64,000 nucleotides of DNA, taken from Acinetobacter calcoaceticus. GTDB taxonomy: Bacteria; Pseudomonadota; Gammaproteobacteria; Pseudomonadales; Moraxellaceae. The notes beneath the pieces are model-generated. The model saw only the letters and a list, made by a program, of their open reading frames with translations, did not search any database and was not told where the DNA came from. A program made the position numbers and the translations under genes. The stretch is from contig NZ_JADVKT010000005.1 of the NCBI RefSeq assembly GCF_016508255.1, positions 186,001 through 250,000 of the forward strand. Direction: 5' to 3'. Below, in pieces: positions 17,240 through 29,000 of the stretch. Numbering within the stretch: the first letter of the stretch is position 1; each line of letters opens with the position of its first letter.

Positions 17240-20200
17240 ATGAATAAGGTTTATAAAGTCATTTGGAATGTTTCGATTGGAGCATGGGTTGCAACATCTG
17301 AAATTGCAAAAGGTAAAACCAAGACTAAATCAAAAACTTTAAATGCATCAGCGGTAGTTTTAGTAGGCGTAATTAGTTTTGCTCCAAATGCTTTCGCAGG
17401 GACAAATACCGAAGGAGGAGTAGGCCAAGGAACATCCATTTCAGGTACAACTTCATGTCGTGAAGGGAATGCGAGCACTGCCAATGAAAAAGATATTGCT
17501 ATTGGTTGTGGAGCCCAAACTCAAGACAGAACTGGCTCTAACATCGCAAACCGTAATAATCCATATAATAATTCTACTGGTGCTTATGCGGGTGCAATGA
17601 AACAAGGTGGGGCAATTAGTGTAGGTACTGGCGCCGTAGTTGAGAAAAGTTTAGGAACAGCAATTGGTTCTTATGCGACAACTCAAGGTATTTCAGGTGT
17701 TGCAATTGGTACAGGTGCTTTATCTTCTGGGAATACTGCTCTTGCCGTTGGACGCCAATCTGCAGCGACCGCCGATTTTTCCCAAGCAATTGGTAATGTT
17801 GCAGCCGCTACAGGTAAAGGTTCTTTAGCAATTGGGCATTCGGCGACTGCAGAAGGTTACCGTGCAATTGCGATTGGTTCGCCAGATATTGAAAATGCAG
17901 ATCCAGTTGCAGGCCAAGCAGGTGCTGCTTATCAACCTAAAATGGCAACAAAGGCAACTGGTAAAGACTCGATTGCATTTGGTGGCGGCGCAATTGCTAC
18001 TGAAGAAAATGCTTTAGCGATTGGGGCGTTCTCTGAGTCGAAAGGTAAAAAATCTGTTGCAATTGGTACAGGTGCAAAAGCTCAAAAAGATAATGCAGTT
18101 GTGATTGGGGACCAAGCTGAGGCTACTTTCGATGGTGGTGTCGCAATTGGTAAAGGTGCCCGTTCAGAGGCAGAAAATAGTATTGCTGTAGGTAAAGATT
18201 CAAAAGCAATTCAAGCTACGGGTGAAAGTTTCTTAACTAAACAATCAGCTCCAACTGGTGTTTTATCAATTGGTGATGTGGGAAGCGAGCGTCGTATTCA
18301 AAACGTTGCAGACGGTGCAGCAGATTCTGATGCCGCGACGATACGTCAGTTAAAAGCTGCTCGTACCCACTATGTCAGTATTAATGACAATGGTCAGCAA
18401 GGGGGTAACTTTGAAAATGATGGTGCGACTGGACATAATGCGATTGCTGTTGGGGTGAATACTTCTGCTACTGGTCGTGATGCGATGGCGATTGGTGGAT
18501 ATGCACAGGCGATGGGAGTTGGTGCAATTTCAATGGGAAGTAGCAGTCAAACGGTTGGCAGTGGTGATGTTGCTATTGGGCGTAATGCATCGACAAAAGG
18601 TGCGGCAGGAACACCGCCTGGCTATAGCAATCAGTCTATTGCGATTGGTGATCAGACGAAAGCAATTGGAGATCAGTCGATTGCGATTGGTGCCGACGTA
18701 ATTGCAAGAGGAAATTCTTCTGTTGCTATTGGTGGGGATGATGTAGATAAAATCGCCCAAGATGCCGAGTTGAGCAAAACCTATACAGAAATTACGGGTG
18801 GTGTACTTAAAGCAGGTAAGTATCCAACAACTGAAGCGAATCACGGCTCAACTGCTGTCGGTACTCAAGCAGTAGGTACTGGTGCATTTTCATCGGCTTT
18901 CGGTATGACTTCTAAAGCTACGGGTGATGCTTCATCTGCTTTTGGTGTCATGTCAAATGCTTCAGGTAAAGGTGCTGCTGCATTTGGTGCGGTTGCTCAA
19001 GCAACAGGTGATGGCGCATCGGCAATGGGTATTAACTCATTCGCATCGGGTACAAATTCAACAGCAATTGGCTCTGGCAACAAACCAGGTGAAGGAGCAA
19101 AAGCAACTGGAAACAGTGCTGCTGCAATTGGTAGTGGTGCCCAAGCAACAGGCGATAACTCTGCTGCAATTGGTAAAGGGGCTGAGGCTACAAACGAAAA
19201 TGCTGCTGCTGTAGGTGGCGGTGCAAAAGCAATTGGTAAAAATGCTGCAGCCATTGGTGGTGGTGCAATTGCTGACCAAGAAAATGCAGTTGCAATTGGT
19301 CAAGGTGCCCAATCATTAGTAGAAGGTGGTGTAGCTTTAGGCGCACGCAGTAAAGTAGAAGCTAAAAATAGTGTTGCTTTAGGTCAAGATGCTGTAGCGA
19401 CTGAAGCGACAGGAAATTCTTTCCTGACCAATCGTGATGCTTCTAAATCTAATGGTGTTATTTCTGTTGGATCGGCTGAAAAAGAACGTCGTATTACCAA
19501 TGTCGAAGATGGTTCGGCTGACTCGGATGCGGTAACAGTACGCCAGCTTAAAAATGTTGATGGACGTGTGAACCAAAACACGAGCAATATTAGTAAAAAT
19601 GCTCAGAATATTACCAATTTAAATCAAAAGTTAGATGATACAAAAACTGACTTGGGTAATCAGATTAGTGATACCAACACGAAGTTAAACAATACCAAAG
19701 ATCAGTTAACGACTCAGATTAATGACACTAAGTCTGAGTTAAACAACACGATTGGTAATACGAAAACTGAACTGAATAGCAAAATCGATAACACCAAGAC
19801 TGAGCTTGAAAACAAAGGTTTGAACTTTGCTGGCAACAGTGGTGCAGATGTACACCGTAAGCTTGGCGAGAAGCTCAACATTGTAGGTGGTGCGGATGCT
19901 TCAACACCAGCTGCGAAAACAAGCGGTGAAAATGTTATTACCCGCACCACTCAAGATGGTATCCAGATTGAACTGTTAAAAGATTCGAAGTTTGACAGTG
20001 TGACTACTGGCAACACGATTTTGAATAATAATGGTTTAACTATTAAAGAAGGTCCAAGCATTACCAAAGATGGCATTAATGCAGGCGGTAAACAAATTAC
20101 CAATGTGGCTGATGGTGTAAATGCTAAAGATGCAGTGAATGTTGATCAGTTAACCAAAGTAAAAGATAACTTGAATGGCAAAATTACTGATACGAATAAT

Positions 20201-23200
20201 CAGTTAAATGATGCAAAAAAAGATTTGGGTAATCAAATTGCAGATACCAACAAGAATTTAAATGATGCTAAGAATGATCTTGGTAACCAGATTAGTGATA
20301 CCAACACTAAGTTAAACAATACCAAAGATCAGTTAACGACCCAGATTAATGATACTAAGTCTGAGTTAAACAACACGATTGGTAATACGAAAACTGAACT
20401 GAATAGCAAAATTGACAACACCAAGACTGAGCTTGAAAACAAAGGTTTGAACTTTGCTGGCAATAGTGGTGCAGACGTACATCGTAAACTTGGCGAGAAG
20501 CTCAATATTGTAGGCGGTGCAGCTGCTTCAACACCGGCTACGAAAACAAGCGGTGAAAATGTCATTACCCGTACCACTCAAGATGGTATTCAGATTGAAC
20601 TGTTAAAAGACTCGAAGTTTGACAGTGTGACTACTGGTAATACGACTTTAAACAATAATGGTTTAACTATTAAAGAAGGTCCAAGCATTACCAAAGATGG
20701 CATTAATGCAGGCGGTAAACAAATTACCAATGTAAGTGATGGTGTAAATGCTAAAGATGCAGTGAATGTTGATCAGTTAACCAAAGTAAAAGATAACTTG
20801 AATGGCAAAATTACTGATACGAATAATCAGTTAAATGATGCGAAAAAAGATTTGGGTAATCAAATTGCAGATACCAACAAGAATTTAAATGATGCTAAGA
20901 ATGATCTTGGTAATCAGATTACTGATACCAACACTAAGTTAAACAATACCAAAGATCAGTTAACGACTCAGATTAACGATACCAAGACTGAATTAAACAA
21001 CACGATTGGTAATACGAAAACTGAACTGAATAGCAAAATCGATAACACCAAGACTGAGCTTGAAAACAAAGGTTTGAACTTTGCTGGCAATAGTGGTGCA
21101 GATGTACACCGTAAGCTTGGCGAGAAGCTCAACATTGTAGGTGGTGCGGATGTTTCGACACCAGCTTCAAAAACAAGTGGTGAAAATGTCATTACCCGTA
21201 CTACTCAAGATGGTATTCAGATTGAGCTGTTAAAAGACTCGAAGTTTGACAGTGTGACAACTGGCAATACCACTTTGAACAATAATGGTTTAACTATTAA
21301 AGAAGGTCCAAGCATTACCAAAGAAGGTATTAACGCTGGTGGCAAACAAATTACCAATGTTGCAGAGGGTGTAAATGCCAAAGATGCAGTAAACAAGGGT
21401 CAGTTAGATGATCTTGCTGCCAAGCAGAATGCAACTGATGATGCTGCAGTGAAATACGATGATGCCAAGACTAAAGATAAAGTTACCTTAAAAGGTAAAG
21501 ACGGTACGATTTTAGATAATGTGAAAGCAGGGAACATTTCATCGACTTCAAAAGAAGCGGTAAATGGCAGCCAGATTCACAATATTTCGAACAGTATTAA
21601 AAACAGTATTGGTGGAAATACCGTTGTAAACCCAGACGGTAGCCTAACTACCAATAACATTGGTGGAACAGGTAAAAACAACATCAATGACGCAATTAAG
21701 TCTGTAGATGACAAAGTCACAAATAGCGTTAATGATGTTGAAAACAAAGGCTTGAACTTTGCTGGTAACAGTGGTGCAGATGTACATCGTAAACTTGGCG
21801 AGAAGCTCAACATTGTAGGTGGAGCGGATGCTTCGACACCAGCTGCAAAAACAAGCGGTGAAAATGTCATTACTCGTACTACTCAAGATGGTATTCAGAT
21901 TGAACTGTTAAAAGACTCGAAGTTTGACAGTGTGACAACTGGCAACACGACTTTAAACAGTAATGGTTTGACTATTAAAGAAGGCCCAAGCATTACTAAA
22001 GAAGGTATTAATGCTGGTGGTAAACAAATTACCAATGTGGCTGATGGTGTAAATGCTAAAGATGCAGTGAATGTTGATCAGCTAACCAAAATCAAAGATA
22101 GCTTAAATGGCAAAATCACTGATACCAACACTAAGTTAGACACGACCAAAGATCAGTTAACGACCCAGATTAACGATACCAAGACTGAATTAAACAACAC
22201 GATTGGTAATACGAAAACTGAACTGAATAGCAAAATCGATAACACCAAGACTGAGCTTGAAAACAAAGGTTTGAACTTTGCTGGCAATAGTGGTGCAGAT
22301 GTACACCGTAAGCTTGGCGAGAAGCTCAACATTGTAGGTGGTGCGGATGTTTCGACACCAGCTTCAAAAACAAGTGGTGAAAATGTCATTACCCGTACTA
22401 CTCAAGATGGTATTCAGATTGAGCTGTTAAAAGACTCGAAGTTTGACAGTGTGACAACTGGCAATACCACTTTGAACAATAATGGTTTAACTATTAAAGA
22501 AGGTCCAAGCATTACCAAAGAAGGTATTAACGCTGGTGGCAAACAAATTACCAATGTTGCAGAGGGTGTAAATGCCAAAGATGCAGTAAACAAGGGTCAG
22601 TTAGATGATCTTGCTGCCAAGCAGAATGCAACTGATGATGCTGCAGTGAAATACGATGATGCCAAGACTAAAGATAAAGTTACCTTAAAAGGTAAAGACG
22701 GTACGATTTTAGATAATGTGAAAGCAGGGAACATTTCATCGACTTCAAAAGAAGCGGTAAATGGCAGCCAGATTCACAATATTTCGAACAGTATTAAAAA
22801 CAGTATTGGTGGAAATACCGTTGTAAACCCAGACGGTAGCCTAACTACCAATAACATTGGTGGAACAGGTAAAAACAACATCAATGATGCAATTAGTGAA
22901 GTAAAAAATACTGCAACTAAAGCAAAAACTACCGTAACTGAAGGTGACAACATTGTAGTAAAAGAAACTGTTAATAAAGATGGCAGTACTAACTACGAAG
23001 TATCGACCAAAAAAGATTTGACATTAGACAGTGTAACTGCGGGCGATAGCGTACTTAACCATAATGGTTTGACTATTAAAGATGGTCCAAGCATTACTAA
23101 AGATGGCATTAATGCTGGCGGTAAGAAAATTACTGATGTTGCGAACGGCGTGATTGCACAAAATTCTAAAGATGCTGTAAATGGCAGTCAGGTTCATAAC

Positions 23201-24637
23201 ATCTCGACGAGCATCAAAAACAGTATTGGTGGAAATACAGTGGTAAACCCAGATGGTAGTTTGACTACAAATAACATTGGTGGAACGGGTAAAAACAACA
23301 TTAATGACGCAATCAAGTCTGTAGATGACAAAGTCACCAATGGTGTAAATGACTTGACTCAAAAAGGACTGAATTTTGGTGCGAATGATCAAAAAGCAAC
23401 TCAGGGGAAAGCCGTACACCGTAAGCTTGGCGACACCATTAATATTGTAGGCGGTGCTAATCCAGAAACTGCTGAAGATAAAACCAGTGGTGAAAACATC
23501 ATTACTCGTACTACAGAAGATGGCGTCAAAATTGAGATGCTAAAAGATGTGAAGTTCGACAGTGTAAACGTTGGTGGTCATGTCTTGAATCAGCAAGGTC
23601 TAATCATTAAAGGTGGCCCAAGTGTCACAATTAATGGTATTGATGCTGGCGGTAAGCAAATTACCAATGTTGCTGATGGTGTAAATGCAAAAGACGCGGT
23701 GAATAAAGGTCAGTTAGACAAGCAAATTAATGATGTTAAAGATCAAATTGGTAAAGATATTGGCAAACTTTCTGATCATGCTGTTCAGTATGACAAAGAT
23801 AAAAATGGCAATGTCGATAAGAACTCAGTCACTTTAGGTGGTGGAGATAAAGGTACCAATCTGAAAAATGTAGCTGATGGTAAAGTTGCTGAAGGCTCTA
23901 AAGACGCCGTAAATGGTGGCCAATTATGGAATGTTCAAAATCAAGTCGATAAGAACTCGAATGATATTAAGAACATTCAGAACAACATTGACAACATTTC
24001 TAATGGTAAAGCTGGTTTAGTTCAACAGCAAAAACCAAATGGTGAAATCACGGTTGGTAAAGATACTGGCGGTACTAGCGTAAATATGGCTGGTAAAGAG
24101 GGTGACCGTGTTGTTCAAGGTGTCAAAGATGGTGAGATTAAAGCTGGTTCGAACCAAGCCGTAAATGGTGGTCAGATTCACAATATTTCAAACAGTATTA
24201 AAAACAGTATTGGTGGAAATACATCTATTAATAGTGATGGTTCAATCACGACTAAAGATATCGGTGGAACGGGTAAAGACAATATTAATGATGCCATTGG
24301 TACGTTAAATCAGTCGAACCAAGAATTGGGCAACAAAATTACCAATCTGGGCGATCAGTTACAGCAAGTGTTCTATGACACCAACAAGCGTATTGATGAC
24401 GTTGAGAAAAAAGCTAATGCAGGTATTGCCGCTGCGATGGCTTTAGAAAATGCGCCATTTGTTGCCGGTAAATACACCTATGCTGTTGGGGCTGCATATC
24501 ATGGTGGTGAAAATGCTGTCGGTGTGACCTTACGAAAAACATCTGACAATGGCCGTTGGTCAATTACGGGTGGTGTGGCAGCTGCTTCTCAAGGTGAGCC
24601 AAGCGTTCGTATTGGTATTAGTGGTGTTATTAACTAA
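17240..24637 (+). CDS. Trimeric autotransporter adhesin (type Vc secretion), 2465 residues
   Basis: A surface adhesin that forms trimers and exports itself through a YadA-type anchor. It starts with an extended signal peptide region ([10 protein letters not shown]...SEIAKGKTK) and a hydrophobic core ending AFA at about residue 53. A first YadA-like head of SxAIGxxA repeats leads to a neck near 351 ([21 protein letters not shown]). A second head leads to a neck near 751. The long stalk begins with coiled-coil repeats ([19 protein letters not shown]). Five near-identical [20 protein letters not shown] modules and a divergent sixth follow, each with a DAVN neck. The last about 90 residues ([20 protein letters not shown]...IGISGVIN) are the anchor. 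By analogy with AtaA/Ata it should mediate adhesion and biofilm formation. Ligands are unknown. Confidence 0.95.
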   Translation: MNKVYKVIWNVSIGAWVATSEIAKGKTKTKSKTLNASAVVLVGVISFAPNAFAGTNTEGGVGQGTSISGTTSCREGNASTANEKDIAIGCGAQTQDRTGSNIANRNNPYNNSTGAYAGAMKQGGAISVGTGAVVEKSLGTAIGSYATTQGISGVAIGTGALSSGNTALAVGRQSAATADFSQAIGNVAAATGKGSLAIGHSATAEGYRAIAIGSPDIENADPVAGQAGAAYQPKMATKATGKDSIAFGGGAIATEENALAIGAFSESKGKKSVAIGTGAKAQKDNAVVIGDQAEATFDGGVAIGKGARSEAENSIAVGKDSKAIQATGESFLTKQSAPTGVLSIGDVGSERRIQNVADGAADSDAATIRQLKAARTHYVSINDNGQQGGNFENDGATGHNAIAVGVNTSATGRDAMAIGGYAQAMGVGAISMGSSSQTVGSGDVAIGRNASTKGAAGTPPGYSNQSIAIGDQTKAIGDQSIAIGADVIARGNSSVAIGGDDVDKIAQDAELSKTYTEITGGVLKAGKYPTTEANHGSTAVGTQAVGTGAFSSAFGMTSKATGDASSAFGVMSNASGKGAAAFGAVAQATGDGASAMGINSFASGTNSTAIGSGNKPGEGAKATGNSAAAIGSGAQATGDNSAAIGKGAEATNENAAAVGGGAKAIGKNAAAIGGGAIADQENAVAIGQGAQSLVEGGVALGARSKVEAKNSVALGQDAVATEATGNSFLTNRDASKSNGVISVGSAEKERRITNVEDGSADSDAVTVRQLKNVDGRVNQNTSNISKNAQNITNLNQKLDDTKTDLGNQISDTNTKLNNTKDQLTTQINDTKSELNNTIGNTKTELNSKIDNTKTELENKGLNFAGNSGADVHRKLGEKLNIVGGADASTPAAKTSGENVITRTTQDGIQIELLKDSKFDSVTTGNTILNNNGLTIKEGPSITKDGINAGGKQITNVADGVNAKDAVNVDQLTKVKDNLNGKITDTNNQLNDAKKDLGNQIADTNKNLNDAKNDLGNQISDTNTKLNNTKDQLTTQINDTKSELNNTIGNTKTELNSKIDNTKTELENKGLNFAGNSGADVHRKLGEKLNIVGGAAASTPATKTSGENVITRTTQDGIQIELLKDSKFDSVTTGNTTLNNNGLTIKEGPSITKDGINAGGKQITNVSDGVNAKDAVNVDQLTKVKDNLNGKITDTNNQLNDAKKDLGNQIADTNKNLNDAKNDLGNQITDTNTKLNNTKDQLTTQINDTKTELNNTIGNTKTELNSKIDNTKTELENKGLNFAGNSGADVHRKLGEKLNIVGGADVSTPASKTSGENVITRTTQDGIQIELLKDSKFDSVTTGNTTLNNNGLTIKEGPSITKEGINAGGKQITNVAEGVNAKDAVNKGQLDDLAAKQNATDDAAVKYDDAKTKDKVTLKGKDGTILDNVKAGNISSTSKEAVNGSQIHNISNSIKNSIGGNTVVNPDGSLTTNNIGGTGKNNINDAIKSVDDKVTNSVNDVENKGLNFAGNSGADVHRKLGEKLNIVGGADASTPAAKTSGENVITRTTQDGIQIELLKDSKFDSVTTGNTTLNSNGLTIKEGPSITKEGINAGGKQITNVADGVNAKDAVNVDQLTKIKDSLNGKITDTNTKLDTTKDQLTTQINDTKTELNNTIGNTKTELNSKIDNTKTELENKGLNFAGNSGADVHRKLGEKLNIVGGADVSTPASKTSGENVITRTTQDGIQIELLKDSKFDSVTTGNTTLNNNGLTIKEGPSITKEGINAGGKQITNVAEGVNAKDAVNKGQLDDLAAKQNATDDAAVKYDDAKTKDKVTLKGKDGTILDNVKAGNISSTSKEAVNGSQIHNISNSIKNSIGGNTVVNPDGSLTTNNIGGTGKNNINDAISEVKNTATKAKTTVTEGDNIVVKETVNKDGSTNYEVSTKKDLTLDSVTAGDSVLNHNGLTIKDGPSITKDGINAGGKKITDVANGVIAQNSKDAVNGSQVHNISTSIKNSIGGNTVVNPDGSLTTNNIGGTGKNNINDAIKSVDDKVTNGVNDLTQKGLNFGANDQKATQGKAVHRKLGDTINIVGGANPETAEDKTSGENIITRTTEDGVKIEMLKDVKFDSVNVGGHVLNQQGLIIKGGPSVTINGIDAGGKQITNVADGVNAKDAVNKGQLDKQINDVKDQIGKDIGKLSDHAVQYDKDKNGNVDKNSVTLGGGDKGTNLKNVADGKVAEGSKDAVNGGQLWNVQNQVDKNSNDIKNIQNNIDNISNGKAGLVQQQKPNGEITVGKDTGGTSVNMAGKEGDRVVQGVKDGEIKAGSNQAVNGGQIHNISNSIKNSIGGNTSINSDGSITTKDIGGTGKDNINDAIGTLNQSNQELGNKITNLGDQLQQVFYDTNKRIDDVEKKANAGIAAAMALENAPFVAGKYTYAVGAAYHGGENAVGVTLRKTSDNGRWSITGGVAAASQGEPSVRIGISGVIN
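19676..22900 (+). repeat. Intragenic repeat array in adhesin 1 stalk
   Basis: Units of about 625 bases starting near 19814, 20441 and 21065 (the KGLNFAG codons) are followed by further copies near 21747 and 22264. The largest exact match I could verify base by base is 722 bp, 20969-21690 against 22166-22887, offset 1197 bases (399 codons, in frame). Such repeats allow length change by recombination and are hard to assemble from short reads. Confidence 0.9.
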
Positions 24638-24648
24638 GAAACTAGTTA

Positions 24649-24668
24649 GGAGAGTAGCGATGCTCTCC
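24649..24668 (+). promoter_or_regulatory. Leader hairpin between adhesin 1 and its tpgA
   Basis: GGAGAG / CTCTCC encloses an 8-base loop in the 60-base gap. The same hairpin is present at 31234-31253 after adhesin 2. No T run follows, so it is not a full terminator. It may tune distal expression or mRNA stability. Confidence 0.5.
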
Positions 24669-24697
24669 TTGCTCGACAGATTAAAGAGATTATAGAA

Positions 24698-25477
24698 ATG
24701 AATAAAACAATCCAAAGCTTAGTCGTAGCTGCTTTTGCTGGTTTTGTGGTAACAACTTATGCGAATGAACCTGCTCAGCAACAGGAAATCCATTTTCCTG
24801 CTATTGAAAAAAGTTATTTGAAACAAGTAAAACGTTATGAATACCAAGATGTTGCTCGTTTAGATACAGGACTAAATAAAGATCAAATTCGAGCTTTGTT
24901 GGGAAACCCACAATTTAGTGAAGGACTTTTTGCAGTAAAACTATGGAACTATGTATTAGATGTCCGTATTCCTAACACAAACCAATATCAACGTTGCCAG
25001 TTGCGTGTTGATTTTGATAAGCACTATTTAGCAGAACGTTTATCTTGGAAGGGTGAGGCGTGTGAGGGTTTGGTTGCTTGGGGTGAAAATAATCAGGTAC
25101 CAGCGCATAGCAACTTAATAGGTGAGCGTACGGCCAGTGTATTATTTGCTTTTGATCAGTTTGATGCTAAAGCGATTGAACAAGGAACTGATAGCGTTAC
25201 TAAAGTTGCTGAACAAATCAAGAAAAGTGGGGCAACAACTCCTATTATAGTTTCGGGCTTTACAGATCCTTTAGGTAAATTTAGCTATAACCAGAAATTG
25301 TCTTCTCAACGTGCTAATACGGTTGCCAAGCTATTGGTACAACAAGGTATTGAAGCAAACCGAATACAAATACAGGCGAATAGCCAGACTGACTTATATA
25401 AGCAGTGTAGTGGTAACAATAGTTCACAAATTATTCAATGTTTAGCACCAAATAGACGTGTTAATATCAATTGGTAA
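24698..25477 (+). CDS. tpgA: TpgA-like periplasmic partner of trimeric autotransporter (BamE/SmpA-like plus OmpA C-terminal domain)
   Basis: The 259-residue protein has a signal peptide ([22 protein letters not shown]). A BamE/SmpA-like domain (about 35-120) contains [20 protein letters not shown]. The OmpA-type peptidoglycan-binding domain (about 145-259) carries [22 protein letters not shown], with the Asp and Arg that bind diaminopimelate in OmpA. This domain order matches TpgA of Acinetobacter sp. Tol 5, which binds the AtaA anchor and supports its surface display. The gene follows adhesin 1 by 60 bases, so co-transcription is expected. A paralogue follows adhesin 2. Confidence 0.9.
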   Translation: MNKTIQSLVVAAFAGFVVTTYANEPAQQQEIHFPAIEKSYLKQVKRYEYQDVARLDTGLNKDQIRALLGNPQFSEGLFAVKLWNYVLDVRIPNTNQYQRCQLRVDFDKHYLAERLSWKGEACEGLVAWGENNQVPAHSNLIGERTASVLFAFDQFDAKAIEQGTDSVTKVAEQIKKSGATTPIIVSGFTDPLGKFSYNQKLSSQRANTVAKLLVQQGIEANRIQIQANSQTDLYKQCSGNNSSQIIQCLAPNRRVNINW

Positions 25478-25494
25478 AACGGTCTGCGCAAGAA

Positions 25495-25528
25495 AAGTAA
25501 TCATCCCTAGGGTGGTTACTTTTTTTGT
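25495..25528 (+). terminator. Terminator after tpgA copy 1
   Basis: AGTAATCATCCC / GGGTGGTTACT pair around a short TAG loop and are followed by T7. Nearly the same sequence follows the second tpgA. Confidence 0.9.
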
Positions 25529-25571
25529 TTTAGGAGACTGAAAATAAAAAGGATATATTTAAAGCTATTAA

Positions 25572-25760
25572 TTTTTTATATAAAAATCATCTTTTAAAAA
25601 ATGAAAGTGCTGTGAAGCTATTAAGCTGCCTAATGCTTAGCATCGACTTTGATGTTCTAAACGATGACGAAACAATAAATATATGAATGCTGTGTAATAA
25701 GGCCATATCGGTATAAAAATTTTCGATTAAAAAAAATACTAATGCGATAAATAATTTTTT
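25572..25760 (-). pseudogene. Decayed 3' remnant of ygfA (5-formyltetrahydrofolate cyclo-ligase)
   Basis: The 27-base run TTTTTATATAAAAATCATCT... is identical to the region around the ygfA stop at 32173-32199. About 60 further bases align at roughly two-thirds identity by eye. On the minus strand the residual frame ends LSFFKR-stop, against YYFKR-stop in intact ygfA, with the TGA in the same place, and FIVSS matches FIKDS upstream. No catalytic segment remains. This looks like the scar of a tandem duplication of the adhesin-tpgA-ygfA end. It is not a functional gene, although a 60-codon frame happens to stay open. Confidence 0.72.
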
Positions 25761-25960
25761 TATTTTCATGGAAAAATTTAATACTTTTAAACTATATATT
25801 TTATTTATCAGTTATGTGTGATTTAAATAATTAACATAAGAAAACCTTTCAATGCTTGCAACTTTTATTTTTACAAGAAATTTATAATATTTTTTTTCTA
25901 TTTATGTGTTTATATATTGTTTGTTTTTCTTTGTATTTCATCGCATTAAGTATATTTTTT

Positions 25961-25976
25961 GTGATTAACATCTCAT
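25961..25976 (+). promoter_or_regulatory. Upstream motif shared by both adhesin genes (copy 2)
   Basis: GTGATTAACATCTCAT, 14 of 16 identical to the motif at 17078-17093. The rest of 25761-26083 is AT-rich sequence with no gene visible. Confidence 0.45.
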
Positions 25977-26083
25977 TTTTTCTCTAATATAGTCCGCGAA
26001 AATTGCTATACCTTTTGTTTTTTGAAACTTTATGTAACTTAAGGTAAGCATTGTCTATTTTGTGTAAAAATGCGAGTAAGCAT

Positions 26084-29000
26084 ATGAATCAGATATACAA
26101 AGTCATTTGGAATGCTTCATTAGGAATCTGGGTTGCCGTTTCTGAAATTGCAAAGGGCCATTCAAAAACTCGTAACCAAAGAACAGATGATGCTTTGGTA
26201 TCTTCGACTGAAGTTTCAAACAATAATTTAATTATCGATCCCTCATCTCTCCCTGCACCACTCCTTTTTCGGATCAAACCACTTACATGGGGGATACTAA
26301 CCGTACTTGTTCCTTCCATCACTTTTGGTGCAGTTGGCGTTAATGGTGGTGCTCTTGGGCCAAATGGTACTGTTAACTCAACAGCAATGTCAGCATGTAC
26401 TGGAACTACACCAGGAACGACTACTGGCCAAGCTTATGTTGGGGGAGACCGTTCATTAGCGCTGGGTTGTGGAGCTGTAACAGATTCAGATAGAGATATT
26501 GCAATAGGAAGCCAAGCTTCTACAGTAAATCCAGCAAATGCGACAGGAACTTATAATGAGTCTATCGCGATTGGTGCTCAAGCCACGGCAAGTGGAGCTC
26601 AAGCTGTCGCATTAGGTGGTCAGACGATAGCGAAAGGTAACTCGTCTGTCGCTATTGGCGCTGACGATATGGATAAAGTCGCTAGTACGAATGCTCCGGC
26701 TTTTAACTATACGCCAGCTGCCGGAGATAATGCTTTATATAATAATACCGCTACTGCAACTGCATATAAAAATTTGACAGGTGATTACTTAGTCAACTTT
26801 GAACAAACAAATGGTGGTGCATCTGCAGTAGGAAATCGTTATACCAGTGTACAAACAGGTGAAGCTGCGGTTGCAGTAGGGTCAAAGTCAACTGCTAATG
26901 ATTTGGGGACAGCTTTAGGTCCTGTAGCGACAGCTGGGGCACTAGCTTCGGTGGCAGTAGGTACAAAAGCAGATGCAGAGGGGCAAGGTAGTTTATCTAT
27001 TGGTGCATTGGCTTATACAGGTAAAACAGGTGATGTTGCTGTAGGTATTAATTCTGCTGCTACAGGGGGCGATTCAATTGCCATTGGTGCAGGAAAAGAC
27101 TTAAAAAATACTGCTTATGTACAATCAGGCGCAACAGCAACTCAAAAAGGTGCCAGTGCATCTGGGGCAAATTCGATATCAATAGGCTCTAATACTGCTG
27201 CGACTGGCACGAATGCTGTGGTTGTGGGGATGCAATCAACTGCATCCAATCTGGCAGTAGCGGTTGGTTCAGTTGCTACGGCTGGAGACCAAAGTGTTTC
27301 TATTGGTTCAAATAGCGCAGCTTCTTCTCAAACATCTGTAGCAATTGGTGCCGGAGCACAGGCAACGTTACAGAATAACTCGGTTGCTTTAGGTAGTGGT
27401 TCGGTTGCTGATAGAGCTTCTGGTTCACTCGGATATGATCCTTTAACTGAAACGAGTACGACAAGTACCAATAGTACTTGGAAGGCAACAGATGCCGCTG
27501 TTTCAGTTGGCAATGGAACTACACGAACTCGTCAGATTACTAGCGTTGCGGCTGGAACGAATGATACAGATGCAACCAATGTCGCACAGTTAAAAAAAGC
27601 AACTTCTAAAGTTTTGGCTGGAACAGGTACGACAGTTGCTCAGGGAACAGATAGTAACGGTATAACGACTTATACTGTAAACGCGAATACATTTGCGATA
27701 CGTCAAGGAACGACCAATAAAGCGACTATTGGCGATAATACAAATGATAAAGTTAGCTTTATCAATGGGAAAAATACTGTTGCCAAAGTAGCGGACGAAT
27801 TAAATAGCAATACGGATGTTACTTTTGATTTAGCTGATGATATTTCATTAAATAGCGTAACAACTGGTAATACGGTGCTGAATAGTACAGGTATTACAGT
27901 TAATGGTGGAGCGAATGGTCCAGTAAAATTAACAAATACTGGGCTAGATAATGGTGGAAATAAAATCATCAATGTCGCAGCAGGGACCGTTTCATCTACA
28001 TCAACAGATGCAGTAAATGGTAGCCAGTTAAATACCACCAACCAGAATGTAACGACTGCTCAGAACACTGCAAACACAGCAGTGACCAATGCCGCTGCTG
28101 CGCAAGCGACGGCAGACAAAGGACTAAACTTTAGTGTCAATGGTGGCACAGCAGACAACGTGAAATTGGGTGAAAAGGTTAACTTTGCAGATGGTACCAA
28201 TACGAATGCAACGTATGACCCGACAACCAATACTTATAAATATAATGTGAATGACAACATTGGTTTAACCAATGCAGGTAGTTTAACGGTCGGCAACACT
28301 AAAGTTGATAACAGTGGATTAACCATTACTGGTGGCCCAAGTGTAACGTCTGCTGGTATTAATGCAGGCAACCAGAAAGTGACTAACGTTGCAGCAGGAA
28401 CCATTTCATCTACATCAACAGATGCAGTGAATGGTAGCCAGTTAAATACCACCAATCAGAATGTAACCACTGCTCAGAATACTGCAAACACGGCAGTGAC
28501 CAATGCAGCAGCAGCCCAAGCAACAGCAGACAAAGGCCTAAACTTTAGTGTTAATGGTGGTACAGCTGACAACGTGAAGTTAGGTGAAACAGTTAACTTT
28601 GCAGATGGTACCAATACCACTGCAACGTATGACCCGACAACCAATACTTATAAGTACAGTGTCAATGACAATATTGGTTTAACCAATGCAGGTAGCTTAA
28701 CGGTTGGCAACACCAAGGTTGATAACAGTGGATTAACCATTACTGGTGGCCCAAGTGTAACCAAGTCAGGCATTGATGCGGCTAACCAGAAGATTACTAA
28801 CGTTGCAGCAGGCACTATTTCTGCTACATCAACAGATGCAGTGAATGGTAGCCAGTTAAATGCGACCAATCAGAATGTAACCACTGCGCAAAATACTGCA
28901 AACACGGCAGTCACCAATGCAGCAGCAGCCCAAGCGACGGCAGATAAAGGCCTGAACTTTAGTGTGAATGGTGGTACGGCTAAGAACGTGAAGTTGGGTG

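Noticed and set aside
25587..25769. 60-codon minus-strand ORF after the first tpgA
   Set aside because: It matches only the last codons of ygfA, in decayed form, so it was called a pseudogene remnant and not a gene.
26051..26083. TTG start for the second adhesin 11 codons upstream
   Set aside because: The extended signal peptide region begins at ATG 26084 as in adhesin 1. The extra residues are not part of that motif.
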